DNA of 64,000 bases, from NCBI GenBank assembly GCA_046704785.1, contig JBJKRF010000055.1, positions 1 through 64,000 of the forward strand, in the 5' to 3' direction. A program made the translations under genes and the position numbers. Below, piece by piece: positions 50,926 through 61,100 of this stretch. This DNA comes from JBJKRF01 sp046704785 (GTDB taxonomy: Bacteria > Chloroflexota > Anaerolineae > Anaerolineales > Villigracilaceae). The notes below the pieces were generated by a model. The model was given only the letters and a program-made list of their open reading frames with translations, searched no databases and was not told the origin of the DNA. The first letter of the stretch is position 1. The number at the start of each line of letters is the position of its first letter.

Positions 50926-50954
50926 TTGTCTAAACCTTTGAGTCTCTCTACAAT
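50926..50954 (+). promoter_or_regulatory. Candidate promoter of the chitinase-like gene
   Basis: TTGTCT (50926-50931), 17-base spacer, TACAAT (50949-50954). The leader would be about 160 bases, containing a minor open start at 51051 in frame with the signal peptide. Nothing else stands out in the 50810-51122 intergenic stretch. Confidence 0.5.
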
Positions 50955-51122
50955 GGCTGTTTCACTCGCGCCAACTCAGATGAATTAAAATTGAGCAGAA
51001 TTTGAGCAAAACGAGATAGGGTAGATTGTTATACAATTAAAACGAGGAAAATGTCCTTATCTGGCCCAGATTATAAACCATTCAGTTCGAGGAACCGCGT
51101 TCCCGTCCTATCGAAAGGTAAC

Positions 51123-52643
51123 ATGATGCATAACAAACTTTACCCTCTGGCGTTCGTTGTTCTCGTTCTGAGTCTTTTATTCACTGCATCTTTTGCCAGC
51201 GCGGCTCCTGCTCAGGCCAGCCGTGGCGCCTGGGCGCCTAACGTCTGGTACAACGTCGGCGATACGGTGACTTACAACGGGGCGACGTACCAGTGCCTTC
51301 AAGCGCATACATCGGAGGTCGGTTGGGAGCCACCGAATGTGCCCGCGCTCTGGCAACCCGTCAGCGTGACCAACACCCCCGGGCCTTCGGCTACGCCCAC
51401 GCGTGCATCCGCTCCGACGAACACCCCGGTGGGTCCGACCAGCACGCCCACCCGCATCAGCACACCCGTGAGTCCGACCGGTACGCCTTTGCCTACGGCG
51501 ACGAGCAGCGGCGGAGCAGGCTGCTGGCCGGCCTGGAGCGCCAGCGCAACCTATACGGGTGGCATGCAGGCCAGTGAGAACGGCGAGAACTACCAGGCAG
51601 CCTACTGGACGCGGGGAGACGATCCGGCCACGCATAGCGGCCCGTCGGGCAGCGGACAGCCCTGGATTCCCATGGGAGCTTGCGGCGGCGCTGCGACCGC
51701 TACCCCAACGCGTACATCCAACCCAACGAACACGCCCACTGGTCCTACCAGTACGCCCGTTGCTGGGAGTGGTTTCCCGAGTCAAGTGTTTGCTCCCTAC
51801 GCAGATATCAGCTTCACTTCTATCCAGGCGGGTTACCAAGCGACCGGGCAGAAATATTATGCGCTCGCTTTCGTGTTGGCAAATAGCGGTACCTGCACAC
51901 CGGCCTGGGATGGCACACATAATATGTCGGAAAATTATTACGCCAGCGAGATCAATACCATCCGCGCCGGCGGTGGCGACGTGGTCGCTGTATTCGGTGG
52001 CGCAAATGGCAGCGACCTGGCTTCCGTCTGCACCACGGCCAGTGGCCTGCAGGCTGCTTACCAGGCGGTGATTGACCAGTACCAGTTCAAATGGATCGAT
52101 TTGAATGTCGAGGGTGGTCTCGTGGCTGACAGTACGTCTGTCGATCGACGCAGTAAGGCTCTCAAAGGGTTGGAAAGCGCCAATCCAAGTCTGAAGGTTT
52201 CGATTACCCTACCTGTCCTCCAATCTGGGTTGCCACAGGATGAGCAAAATCTATTGAGCAATGCGAAATCGAACGGCACCCGAGTGGATGTGGTCAACGT
52301 GATGGCAATGAATTACGGCCCGTCCGGCGTGGATATGGGGCAGGGCGCGATTGATGCAGCCAGTAATACCTACAACCAGTTGGTCAGCCTTGGCATCTCC
52401 GCCAAAGTGGGGCTGACGCCAATGATCGGGCAGAACAATACGCAGGGTGAGATTTTCACCTTGAGCAACGCAGATACATTGGTGGCCTACGCCAAGGCGA
52501 ATAGCTATATCGGCTGGTTATCGTTTTGGTCGCTAGGACGCGACAATGGCGGTTGCGCCGGAAACACGACAGCTTCCGCCAGTTGTAGCGGTATCACGCA
52601 AAACAGTTACGACTTCACCAATAAATTCAAGGCATTCCCTTGA
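51123..52643 (+). CDS. Exported chitinase-like protein: two chitin-binding domains and a GH18 domain
   Basis: About 506 residues. Signal peptide KLYPLAFVVLVLSLLFTASFASA, then a CBM5/12 module (GAWAPNVWYNVGDTVTYNGATYQC to PALWQPV). A Pro/Thr linker leads to a second, diverged CBM5/12 (CWPAWSASATYTGGMQ to PWIPMGACGG), another linker, and a GH18 barrel from about residue 225 (VFAPYADISF, VVAVFGGANG, VMAMNYGP, GWLSFWSLGRD). The GH18 acidic motif reads WIDLNVEG at 52092-52115. The catalytic Glu is present but the neighbouring Asp is Asn, so activity may be low or altered. The start at 51123 (or 51126, with AAAGG better spaced) is chosen over 51051 because the signal peptide begins there. Confidence 0.87.
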   Translation: MMHNKLYPLAFVVLVLSLLFTASFASAAPAQASRGAWAPNVWYNVGDTVTYNGATYQCLQAHTSEVGWEPPNVPALWQPVSVTNTPGPSATPTRASAPTNTPVGPTSTPTRISTPVSPTGTPLPTATSSGGAGCWPAWSASATYTGGMQASENGENYQAAYWTRGDDPATHSGPSGSGQPWIPMGACGGAATATPTRTSNPTNTPTGPTSTPVAGSGFPSQVFAPYADISFTSIQAGYQATGQKYYALAFVLANSGTCTPAWDGTHNMSENYYASEINTIRAGGGDVVAVFGGANGSDLASVCTTASGLQAAYQAVIDQYQFKWIDLNVEGGLVADSTSVDRRSKALKGLESANPSLKVSITLPVLQSGLPQDEQNLLSNAKSNGTRVDVVNVMAMNYGPSGVDMGQGAIDAASNTYNQLVSLGISAKVGLTPMIGQNNTQGEIFTLSNADTLVAYAKANSYIGWLSFWSLGRDNGGCAGNTTASASCSGITQNSYDFTNKFKAFP

Positions 52644-52683
52644 GAGTTGATAAGTGATTTGTCCGCTCAAGTTGTACGTGAGT

Positions 52684-52718
52684 AAACAAGGCCCGCCAAG
52701 TACTGGCGGGCCTTGTTT
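52684..52718. terminator. Bidirectional terminator between the chitinase-like gene and the NRPS operon
   Basis: AAACAAGGCCCGCCA (52684-52698) pairs perfectly with TGGCGGGCCTTGTTT (52704-52718). T runs lie on both strands between two convergent genes. Confidence 0.92.
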
Positions 52719-52730
52719 TGCGTGCATCTC

Positions 52731-53477
52731 TCAAGTCAGGATGCGAGAGATATTTTGGAGCAATGGCTCGTGGGCGCTATTCAAAAAGAAATGATCCCCC
52801 GGAAACATGCGCATGCTATACGCGCCTGAAGTCTGGCTTCGCCAGGCTTCCAGTTCATGCGAGCTTATCTTCTTGTCCTGCCAGCCTCCAAAGACGCTGA
52901 TAGGGATCGACAGGGGCGGCTCTGGCTGATAGATATACGTTTCGTAAACCTCAAAATCTGCGCGCAGGCACGGCAGCAAAATTTGCATTAGTTCTTCGTG
53001 TTGTAAAATCGCTTCTGGTGTTCCGTTGAAATCTCTGACCGCTTCTTTGAACTGGTCGTCGGGAAGGTTGTGAATGGGAGGCCTGGGATTGTGTATCTGT
53101 GGCGCACGTGCCCCAGATACAAAGAGATGGATTGGCTGGGGCATGCTGCGTTGTCGTAACCGCCGCGTCAATTCGAAGCCGATCAGTGCGCCCATGCTAT
53201 GCCCAAAAAAAGCGAATGGCTTTTCACTGACCAGCGATAGGCAGCGATCAGTAAGCTCGTCGATCAATGGTAGGAGCCGTCGGAAGGGCGCATCCCTAAT
53301 ACAGTTTTCACGGCCGGGAAGTTGGATCGGGTAAACTTCTATCCAGTCGGGTAGATCATTGGGCCAGCTTCTAAATATCGAAGCGCCACCGCCTGCATAG
53401 GGAAAGCAAAACAGGCGTAGACGGGCCTGCGGGTTGGGGCGGTAGTAGCTTAACCGTGGATTTGTTTTGTTAGCCAT
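52731..53477 (-). CDS. Type II thioesterase of the NRPS operon
   Basis: 248 residues, alpha/beta hydrolase: RLFCFPYAGGGASIFRSW oxyanion region, nucleophile FFGHSMGALIGFEL, then the acid and FPGDHFFLN with the catalytic His. Such stand-alone thioesterases clear misloaded carrier proteins. The ATG at 53477 is chosen since earlier in-frame starts lie deep in the MbtH gene; it overlaps the MbtH stop by eight bases. It is the last gene of the operon, before the shared terminator. Confidence 0.93.
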   Translation of the reverse strand: MANKTNPRLSYYRPNPQARLRLFCFPYAGGGASIFRSWPNDLPDWIEVYPIQLPGRENCIRDAPFRRLLPLIDELTDRCLSLVSEKPFAFFGHSMGALIGFELTRRLRQRSMPQPIHLFVSGARAPQIHNPRPPIHNLPDDQFKEAVRDFNGTPEAILQHEELMQILLPCLRADFEVYETYIYQPEPPLSIPISVFGGWQDKKISSHELEAWRSQTSGAYSMRMFPGDHFFLNSAHEPLLQNISRILT

Positions 53478-53697
53478 TCCCGCGTGGGCGCTCCTGTGCC
53501 CTTTTTCGCAGACTTGATGGACGCATATCTGTCCAGACTTCTTTGATATAAGCCAGACACTCGTTTTTTGGGCCGCTCTTGCCGGCGTCACGCCAGCCGT
53601 TCGGGTTGTCCCGTTTAATAGGCCAGATGGAATATTGTTCTTCGTGGTTTATCACGACTTTGTAGATGGTCTTGTCCTCTCGTTCTTCTGTGTTCAT
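53470..53697 (-). CDS. MbtH-like protein
   Basis: 75 residues with the full MbtH signature: NHEEQYSIWP, PNGWRDAG, ECLAYIKEVWTDMRPSSLR. MbtH proteins bind adenylation domains and are often needed for their folding or activity. The start at 53697 has GGAGG upstream. It follows the MFS gene by 35 bases and overlaps the thioesterase gene. Its presence supports that the adenylation protein at the window edge is functional. Confidence 0.95.
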   Translation of the reverse strand: MNTEEREDKTIYKVVINHEEQYSIWPIKRDNPNGWRDAGKSGPKNECLAYIKEVWTDMRPSSLRKRAQERPRGNG

Positions 53698-53732
53698 TCC
53701 GTCCTCCGGTTATGGTATTTATAGCTGAATGT

Positions 53733-55031
53733 TCAAGTCGTCCGCGGCTCGTGGACCTGTGGTCGTTGGTCGCCAGTCATCTCGGCGCTCAATAATTTGA
53801 GCGTAGGCTGGGAGGCTACCCAGAGTGTTAGCAGAAGGATCAGGCCACCGCTCAAGGCGAAAAGCCCGGTCAAATTCCAGCGGCTGACTATCCCTGAAAG
53901 CGCCTGTGAGAGCGGTACCAAGCCCATGCTCGCGAGCATAAGTATACCCATGGTGCGCCCAAGCATCTCATCTGGTGTTCGCTGTTGGATCCAACTGATC
54001 AGTGTGAGCAGGATGTAGCCATTGCCTGTTCCGAGAAGCAGCATCAGCGCGAAATCGATCCAGGTCTGTGTAATCCAGCCAAAACTGGCTAATACGATAC
54101 CAAAGGTTACCAGCAGGGCGACGAGAAAGGCGCTCAGACTGCGACTGCTTGGTTTAGGTAGTAAACCGGCAAGAACGTAGCCGACCAGATTCCCGCCGGC
54201 GTAACCCGCTATGAGAAAGCCAAAGGCCCTTGCGCCCTCTGCCAGATGCTGGTCTGCCAGGACGGGGATTCCGACCAAGAGCGGCCCGGTGATCAGAAAA
54301 TTGGCGACGGCGATTGTGATGAGTATAAATCTTAAACTGGCATGCTTCCATAAATAACCCCCGGCTGACTGAAGCGAACGCCAGAGCGCTTCCTGTTGTT
54401 TGGTATCCTTTGCTTGCTTGCGCCTGCCGCTCATCGTCGACAGCGCAATGGCTGAAAGCGCATACGTCAAAGCGTCGATTGCAAAGGCGACGGCGATGCC
54501 GAACATGGACTGCGAGTAAGCGCCGATCACAACTCCTGCGAGGGCCGGGCCCACAAAACCGGCCAACTGTGACGACCCCATTGTGATCGAATTGCCGACC
54601 TGTAGATCCTCCTCGGAAACCAGAGAGGGAACCATGCTGTTGGCCGCCGGTATGACGAATCCGGAAACCAGGCCGCCGATCATACTGAAAAAATACAACA
54701 TCCAAACCTGCATCAAACCGGTAAAAACCAGCGCGGCCGATAGACCGGTCATCAAGAAACTGGTCGAGTCGCAGACGATCAGGACGGTGCGCGGCGAAAA
54801 CCGGTCGACGATCGCCCCACCGATCAGCATGAACACCGTCTGCGGGATGCCTGCCAGCGCCAATACCATGCCCAACGCAAGTGAATCATCCGTTAGTTTG
54901 AGCACCAGCCAGGGTAAGGCGATTACAGAAAACTGTGCGCCAAGTACGGAAACGAAGCCGGCAAACCACAATAGCCGAAAGTCGCGGATCGAAAAGACGC
55001 GAAGCAAAGGGGTAGTCGCGGTATTTGTCAC
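53733..55031 (-). CDS. MFS exporter (EntS/DHA3-like) of the NRPS operon
   Basis: 432 residues with about twelve membrane helices. It begins RVFSIRDFRLLWFAGFVSVLGAQFSVIALPWLVLKLTDDSLALGMVLALAGIPQTVFMLIGGAIVDRFSPRTVLIVCD; the motif GGAIVDRFSPR between helices 2 and 3 is typical. A central loop (MSGRRKQAKDTKQQEALW) divides the two halves. It is placed within the NRPS operon and probably exports the finished peptide and provides self-protection. Confidence 0.9.
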   Translation of the reverse strand: MTNTATTPLLRVFSIRDFRLLWFAGFVSVLGAQFSVIALPWLVLKLTDDSLALGMVLALAGIPQTVFMLIGGAIVDRFSPRTVLIVCDSTSFLMTGLSAALVFTGLMQVWMLYFFSMIGGLVSGFVIPAANSMVPSLVSEEDLQVGNSITMGSSQLAGFVGPALAGVVIGAYSQSMFGIAVAFAIDALTYALSAIALSTMSGRRKQAKDTKQQEALWRSLQSAGGYLWKHASLRFILITIAVANFLITGPLLVGIPVLADQHLAEGARAFGFLIAGYAGGNLVGYVLAGLLPKPSSRSLSAFLVALLVTFGIVLASFGWITQTWIDFALMLLLGTGNGYILLTLISWIQQRTPDEMLGRTMGILMLASMGLVPLSQALSGIVSRWNLTGLFALSGGLILLLTLWVASQPTLKLLSAEMTGDQRPQVHEPRTT

Positions 55032-55083
55032 GGAAACTATCTGTTCCTTATAGAGTAAATGCTGAGGCTCTGTGGCGAATTGC

Positions 55084-58000
55084 TCATCTCATTCTTTCAC
55101 TGCATAAATTTTTTAGGATTTTCCCAAAATTTTGCGATAACTGCTCGATGGTCGAACGACGGTAAACGGTCTCTCCGGAAACCCATTCCCAGTGAAGTTC
55201 GTCTCCAATCAGCGTCGTTCTCAGTTCCAAAAGGTAAGGCCAGACAAGCTCTGGATTCTTGGCATCCCAAAGTGGTCTGTAAATCGGACGAATTAATGAT
55301 TGATTTCCGTCAAATGGCGTTGCAGCTTGCCTTGACTCGTGACTGAATACAATCTCAGGTCGGGGCCGGAGCGTTTTCTTGATCGCTTTGTCTCCATTCA
55401 TGTAGCGCAGTAAATCATAGCTAGCGCCTCCATGGATTGGACGGCGGTATTGCTCCTTTACCAGCGGTAAGGCTTCCTCAAGGCTTTGAGCACCTTCCAA
55501 CTTTAATAGCAAAGGGAAGTGTATAACGCACCATCCCAGCGTACGCGAAAGATCGACACCCTCCAGCGGTAGGTCTCGTCCGTGTCGCAGGACGTCTACA
55601 TACAGCGGCCGTTCTGCCTTTGCTTGCCCAATGGCCTCGGCCATGACAGCCAACATGACCTCGATCCATTGCATGTCATACGCTTTCAAGATCGTCTGTT
55701 CTAAACGGCCTGTTGTTTCTGCATCAAGATTCCCAGCTATCCGATAAAGAGATTTGAAGAGAAGACTGGTATTGGGATGGTCGCGTGGAAGGATGGCAGG
55801 CAAAGCCTCGCCCGGCTTGGATTGCCAATATCCCAACTCTTGTTGTACCGTCGCGGAATGCGTGTATTCAATTAGTTGCTCAGTCCAATATTTGAACGAG
55901 GTTGTTTTGGCGGGGAGTTGGATGCGGCCTCCTTGCATAAGCTGCTGGTAAGACGTGATGAAATCTTCGAGCAGGATGTTGTTGGAAAAACCATCCGTAA
56001 TCAGATGGTGAATGGTAAGCGAAAGATAACTTGTGGCGCCTGAACCACAATCGAACAGGATTACCCGCAACAACGGGCCATCAGACAGATTCAGGGTGGT
56101 TTGAGCCTGCTCGCTGGCCTTGTCCATCGCCGGGATTCGCTCCGCTTCAGGGAGCGCAGAAAGGTCGACCACAGAAAACGGGATGTCGTCGTCGGGGGGA
56201 GCGATCCATTGTGTCCAGCCTGAGCCGTTTTGAGCAAAACGCAGGCGCAGGGCCTCGTGACGCAGAAGCAGGTTATGGAGCGCCTCCTTCAGTAGCGCAG
56301 GATCCGGCCTTAAGGGTGGATCGATTGCAAAAAAATAGACGATATTGAAGTGATGCGGCTCGATGAAGTTTTGCTCGAAAAACCAACATTGGTTGGGCGA
56401 CAGCGGGACAAAGCCAGTGGCAGCCGACTCCGATTCGCCGATAGTTTCGCTGACAGTGGGGACAATCGCATGAATTGCCTTTGCCAGTTCGGCGATGGTC
56501 GGGGATTGGGAAACCGGCTGAAGCGCCAATTTCAGGCCAGCCTGGTTCACCCTGGACACGACGCGCATCCATTGCAATGAATCGCCGCCCAATTCAAAAA
56601 AGTTGTCGAAAACACCTATCTGGGCGATTCCCAATACGTCTTGCCAGATTTTGACCAGTGTCTCTTCCACCGGCGTGCGAGGCGCTGCTGGAGTTCTCTG
56701 TTTAGCAGGCGTGGCCAGCGGCTGTGGGCGCAAAGCCGGGATGTGTTCGTTCGGAATCTTTTCACCCAGCGTATGCAGTCGTTGGTCAGAGTCCAGGGTG
56801 GCGCTCTCCAGAATGGCCTGGAAGTCTTCCATCATGGTCTGAATCGTGGCGGCTTCGAACACGTCTGTGTTGTAATTGAAGTACCCATATAGATTCGCGC
56901 CGTCTTCTGCCATGTCAATGCTCAGGTCGAAAAGCGCCAGACTGTTTTTTAGTATTAACGGACGGAAGGTCGTGCCGGGCACAGTTGGCATGGCGGCGGA
57001 AATATTCTGCAGGACGAACATGACCGGGAAAAGTGGTCCGCGACCACGGTGCATCGGGCGCAGATCGTCCAACACTTGCTCGAAGGGTAACTCTTGGTGG
57101 GCGTAGGCCTCGTGGCAGACGTTGCTAACCCGCTGAACCAACTCTCGGAAAGTGGGATTCCCTGACAGGTCGGTGCGCAGGGCCAGGATGTTGACAAAAT
57201 ATCCGATGATTGCTTCCGTCTGTTGGCGGGTACGGTTCGCCACCGGGGAGCGAATCGTGATGTCCAATTGCCCACTGTAACGGGCGAGCAACGTCAGGAA
57301 ACCGGCCAGCAGGATCATGAATAAGCTGGCTCCGCTGTCACGACTGAAAGCCTTGAGCATCTCCGTTTGGGCTACTGAAAACTGAATCGAGCGCGTATCG
57401 CCTTTGTGACTCGCTATTTCTGGCCGTGGACAATCCGTGGGAAGTTCCAAGACGGGCATATTTGCCAGGCGCTGTCGCCAATAGGCTTGCAATTTCTCTA
57501 CTTGTTCTCCTTGTAACCATGCACGCTGCCAGACTGTGAAGTCGATGTACTGAATGGACGGCATTGGCAATGGCGAGGGTTGTCCCTGGCGGAAGGCTGT
57601 ATAGAGTATGAGCGTTTCGCGCGCCAACACGTTAACAGACCAGCCATCTGAGATGATGTGGTGCATGTTCAGCAGTAGAATGTACTCTTGCGCGTCTAGT
57701 TGCAACAGTTTACAGCGTAGCAAAGGGCCGCTTGCCAGGTCGAAAGGGGTTTGCGCCTCCTGGGTAGCCAGTTGGATGATTGTGCGCTCCTGTTCTGCCT
57801 GTGACAAGCCTTGTAAATCGACACACAGTAGAGGAAGACTCAGCGTAGCAGCCACTACCTGCACGGGAGTTCCATCTACTGTCTGGAAAGTCGTTCGCAA
57901 GCTTTCGTGGCGCTGCACGACTTCATTCAGGCTGCGTTCCAGGGCCGAGACATGCAATGCGCCGGATAAACGGTAGGCAGATGGCATGTTGTACGCGGCA

Positions 58001-58179
58001 TTTCCCGGATGCATTTGATCGATCAGCCACAGACGATATTGCGCGAACGAAAGCGGCGCACGGGAGCGGTCGCCGTTCCACCGCGGAATCGTCACCCGTT
58101 TTGCGGCGATCCCTTTCTTTTCGATGAGACGTTCCAGGGCGTCAAGGCGTTTCGGTGAAAGCAGTTTACTGGTTTTCAT
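55084..58179 (-). CDS. NRPS: condensation - carrier - epimerization-like domains, no adenylation domain
   Basis: 1031 residues from the ATG at 58179, which overlaps the preceding stop codon as ATGA; an upstream in-frame extension lies inside that gene. Domain 1 (about 40-480) is a condensation domain with intact HHIISDG at 173-179. A carrier domain follows (about 535-605) with the phosphopantetheine Ser in DNFFELGGDSLQWM. The last domain (about 625-1031) starts PLSPNQCWFFEQNFIEPHHFN, the hallmark of epimerization domains. It has HHLITDG and SRTLGWCVIHFPLLL, but the EGHGRE motif reads LRHGRD, so the catalytic Glu is missing. No adenylation domain exists here, so the carrier must be loaded in trans. 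Confidence 0.9.
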   Translation of the reverse strand: MKTSKLLSPKRLDALERLIEKKGIAAKRVTIPRWNGDRSRAPLSFAQYRLWLIDQMHPGNAAYNMPSAYRLSGALHVSALERSLNEVVQRHESLRTTFQTVDGTPVQVVAATLSLPLLCVDLQGLSQAEQERTIIQLATQEAQTPFDLASGPLLRCKLLQLDAQEYILLLNMHHIISDGWSVNVLARETLILYTAFRQGQPSPLPMPSIQYIDFTVWQRAWLQGEQVEKLQAYWRQRLANMPVLELPTDCPRPEIASHKGDTRSIQFSVAQTEMLKAFSRDSGASLFMILLAGFLTLLARYSGQLDITIRSPVANRTRQQTEAIIGYFVNILALRTDLSGNPTFRELVQRVSNVCHEAYAHQELPFEQVLDDLRPMHRGRGPLFPVMFVLQNISAAMPTVPGTTFRPLILKNSLALFDLSIDMAEDGANLYGYFNYNTDVFEAATIQTMMEDFQAILESATLDSDQRLHTLGEKIPNEHIPALRPQPLATPAKQRTPAAPRTPVEETLVKIWQDVLGIAQIGVFDNFFELGGDSLQWMRVVSRVNQAGLKLALQPVSQSPTIAELAKAIHAIVPTVSETIGESESAATGFVPLSPNQCWFFEQNFIEPHHFNIVYFFAIDPPLRPDPALLKEALHNLLLRHEALRLRFAQNGSGWTQWIAPPDDDIPFSVVDLSALPEAERIPAMDKASEQAQTTLNLSDGPLLRVILFDCGSGATSYLSLTIHHLITDGFSNNILLEDFITSYQQLMQGGRIQLPAKTTSFKYWTEQLIEYTHSATVQQELGYWQSKPGEALPAILPRDHPNTSLLFKSLYRIAGNLDAETTGRLEQTILKAYDMQWIEVMLAVMAEAIGQAKAERPLYVDVLRHGRDLPLEGVDLSRTLGWCVIHFPLLLKLEGAQSLEEALPLVKEQYRRPIHGGASYDLLRYMNGDKAIKKTLRPRPEIVFSHESRQAATPFDGNQSLIRPIYRPLWDAKNPELVWPYLLELRTTLIGDELHWEWVSGETVYRRSTIEQLSQNFGKILKNLCSERMR

Positions 58180-61100
58180 GGATAAGCCTTCTGAAGCGTA
58201 AATTCTTTTTCGATTGAATTTCGCGCTGTTTGTGCGCCGTTTTCGGCGCGAATCCGTTCGCCCAGCCGAGCGGCGGAACGACTGAAACGCGGGCGGGAAA
58301 GCGCCTGGGCGATTGCGGCGCTCAGACTGGCGGCGGTCAACTGTCCGTGTGGAATGATTGCAGTTGCACAGCCCAGGGCGCGCGCATATTCGGCCCAAAT
58401 GGGCTGATCTAGGAGATGGGGCACAACGACCGTGGGGACTCCCGCGCGAAAGGCGGCGGCGGTGGTCCCTGCGCCCCCGTGATGGACGATACAAGCGGCG
58501 CGCGGGAACAGCCATCCGTGCGGCACAAAGTCGGCAGCGTAGATGTTCTCTGGCAGGCTATGGTTTTGCGCCAGGTTGCCCCCACCGCGTTGGATAATGG
58601 CGCGACAACCGGCCTGCTTGATCGCGTCCAGGATTAAGCCCGTCAGCCTGTTGGAATCGTCGCTGGGCATGCTGCCGAAGGTTATGACAGCCGGCGGTTC
58701 TCCCGCCCAGATAAATTCAACCAACTCCGGGTCGGGTTGCCAGTCTGGTTGGTCGAAGAACCAGTAGCCGGTCAGGTGGTAGTGTGACGGCCACTCGGCC
58801 GGTGGTCGAAAGATATGGCGGCTGACGGCGTATAGGGCGAGTTGGGGCGAAGCTCCATCTGCGCCCAGGGGGTCTGCCAGGGGCGGCAAGCCCACCTGCT
58901 GCCGGCAGCGGTTGATGGGCGGCGCGCTGACTTTGCGCAGCGCGTTGCTGCTCCTGGAGCCGAACGGGGAGAAATGCGTCGATACAAAGGGAATGCCTGT
59001 TGCGTCATGCGCCATGCGTGCTGCCGACTGAAAAGAGGGGCTGATCAATAGATCGGCCGTTGCGCACAGGCCGCATAATTCCTGAAACATTTGAGGAAGC
59101 CAGGGAGCCAACGATTCGACATAGTAACGAGTCTGTTCGATGGGATCGGCAATCTCTGCTTGCCGGGCAAAGATTTTGTGCCAGGCATCCAAGCCAGTGC
59201 CGACTCCTATGGCAGCAAATCGAAAGCCGAGGCTTTGAATCCTGTGTTGGTATATCGAAGGCAAAGCAAAGACGAGTTCGTGCCCGACGCTGCGCAACTC
59301 ATCGGCCAACGCCAATAGCGGCTGCACATCGCCAGTTGAGCCGATGCTGGTGATCACTATGCGTTGCGGCGAGACCGCTTGAGCCGGAGTTGGAGACAAT
59401 TCTTTCGTCGAATGTAGTGGCTGGCCGCGCCGAGAGTCTTGTACCGCGCTGATGAGTGAACGGCTGGATGGCGCTGCACGGACCTTTTGGAGGCCGTCCC
59501 AGAGATCGCTAAATTCGGCGGCGTCGGACGTGTCACATACCAGGCGATGCCGTGTTTCCAGCAGCAAGCTTTTGAGCGCATCGGACGGCATTTTGGTTTT
59601 GACGAGCGGGTACGTGATGACCTGGCCTGTTTGTTGGCCCGAATAGATGCGAAAGGGGTCCAGGTTGCCAAAATAGTAGTCGCTGTATGGGTCGGTTTCA
59701 CGGATCAACTGCTCGCGCAGATATTGGTCTGTTACGTTGGTGGCCGTCAGGATGTGGCGGCCAAAATCTGCTGCGCTGAATTCGACCGGCATCCAGCCAT
59801 ATTGTGGAGTGTAGAATTCGGCCCAGGTATGAGTCAGTATATTGTAGATGCGTCCGGTTACCACGGTGCGCTGAGGAGAGTCGGGGGACAGTTGTCGGCC
59901 AAACAGGGCCCCGTACTGTTCACGGGCCGGGATTCTCATCAGGCGACAGAGATTGACAAACAGGCGGGCCAGATGCACACACGGGCCGAAGCCGGTTTCC
60001 AGCACCAGATAATCGGCTAAAAAGCTTTGCAGGTACCGCCGGTTGTTCAGTATCCAGAGATAGATTGTGTGCGCCATGGCGTATTGGTTTCTGGCGGGCC
60101 CTGCCAATATCTTTTTTAGAAGCGCCTCGACCTTGGGAAGTTGGGCGACAGGGTACGTTGGCGTTAAATATTGGCTGCTGGTAGCGATGGGCGCTGGACT
60201 TGCGTTGTTTTCTGGCAGCAAATGTTCTTGCAGGTCGCACTCGAACTCGTAGCGCAGCAGGATGCTCCCGTCCGACTGGGTCGCCTGCGCCAGGGGAAAT
60301 TCTGAAATCATCGTTCGTTCGCTGTCGGCGTAGCGAAGCAGGACTTCCGGCTCGCAGCGCACAATCTGTACGTTGGATTGACAGGCATGTGCGGCCGGCA
60401 AAGGAATATTTAGCGTGGCGTTGAAAGAGCCCTGCGAAAAAGTGGCTTGAGGAATGCTTATTTCATAGACGCCGCGACAGTGGAAAATAAGCGCTGCGCT
60501 GCTCGATGGGCTCTTGCCTTCCTCGGGCGAGGATGCGGATCCGTTCTGCGGATGGGGAATCTGCTCCCGAATCCAATGGTAGCGTGTGTGCGCCAGTTCG
60601 TACTGCTGATAGGTCGTGTTTTTGCGTAGCCAGTTTGTCGTATGGTCGAAATCGAAATAAAAGCGTTGATTGCGCCGTTGGGTAACCAGGCCTCGGGCGA
60701 TGGCCTGATCCAGATAGGATTCGATCTTGTCGCGTGGAATCCCCGAATGTTCACAATAATACTCGACCATAAAATCTTTGTCGCAAACGCAGTCGGCCCA
60801 GGCTGCTTGCCGGTAAACGCGGTAAAACTCCTGGCGGATGTCGATATCGGGTAATTCCTGTTCGGCAGCGAGGAGCGTCAACAGGCTATCGAAAACAGGA
60901 GACGGCGGGGCCGGATCGGGCCGGTCTTGATAGGCGAACCACAAATTGAGCAGGATGACCAGCAAGTAAGGATGGCGGTAGAAGAACGCCTGCCGCTCGA
61001 CCAGCGTGTTGTTGCGGTCTCCCTGGCCGGCGTGATACATGTGATAGGCCCGCGCGTCGGGCGCGCAGCCAAAGTGCGCTCCCGTTGTCCACAGGCGTAT

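Noticed and set aside
51051..51122. Upstream start of the chitinase-like protein
   Set aside because: It would place 24 polar residues before the signal peptide; the ATG at 51123 or 51126 gives a proper signal sequence.
51360..51770. Repeated Pro/Thr-coding segments that look like a short DNA repeat array
   Set aside because: These are low-complexity linkers between carbohydrate-binding and catalytic domains; unit lengths vary and there are no spacers, so not a CRISPR or satellite.
58180..58515. N-terminal extension of the C-PCP-E NRPS protein
   Set aside because: It would overlap the glycosyltransferase fusion by more than 300 bases and encodes an Arg-rich stretch. The ATGA overlap at 58176-58179 gives a natural start.
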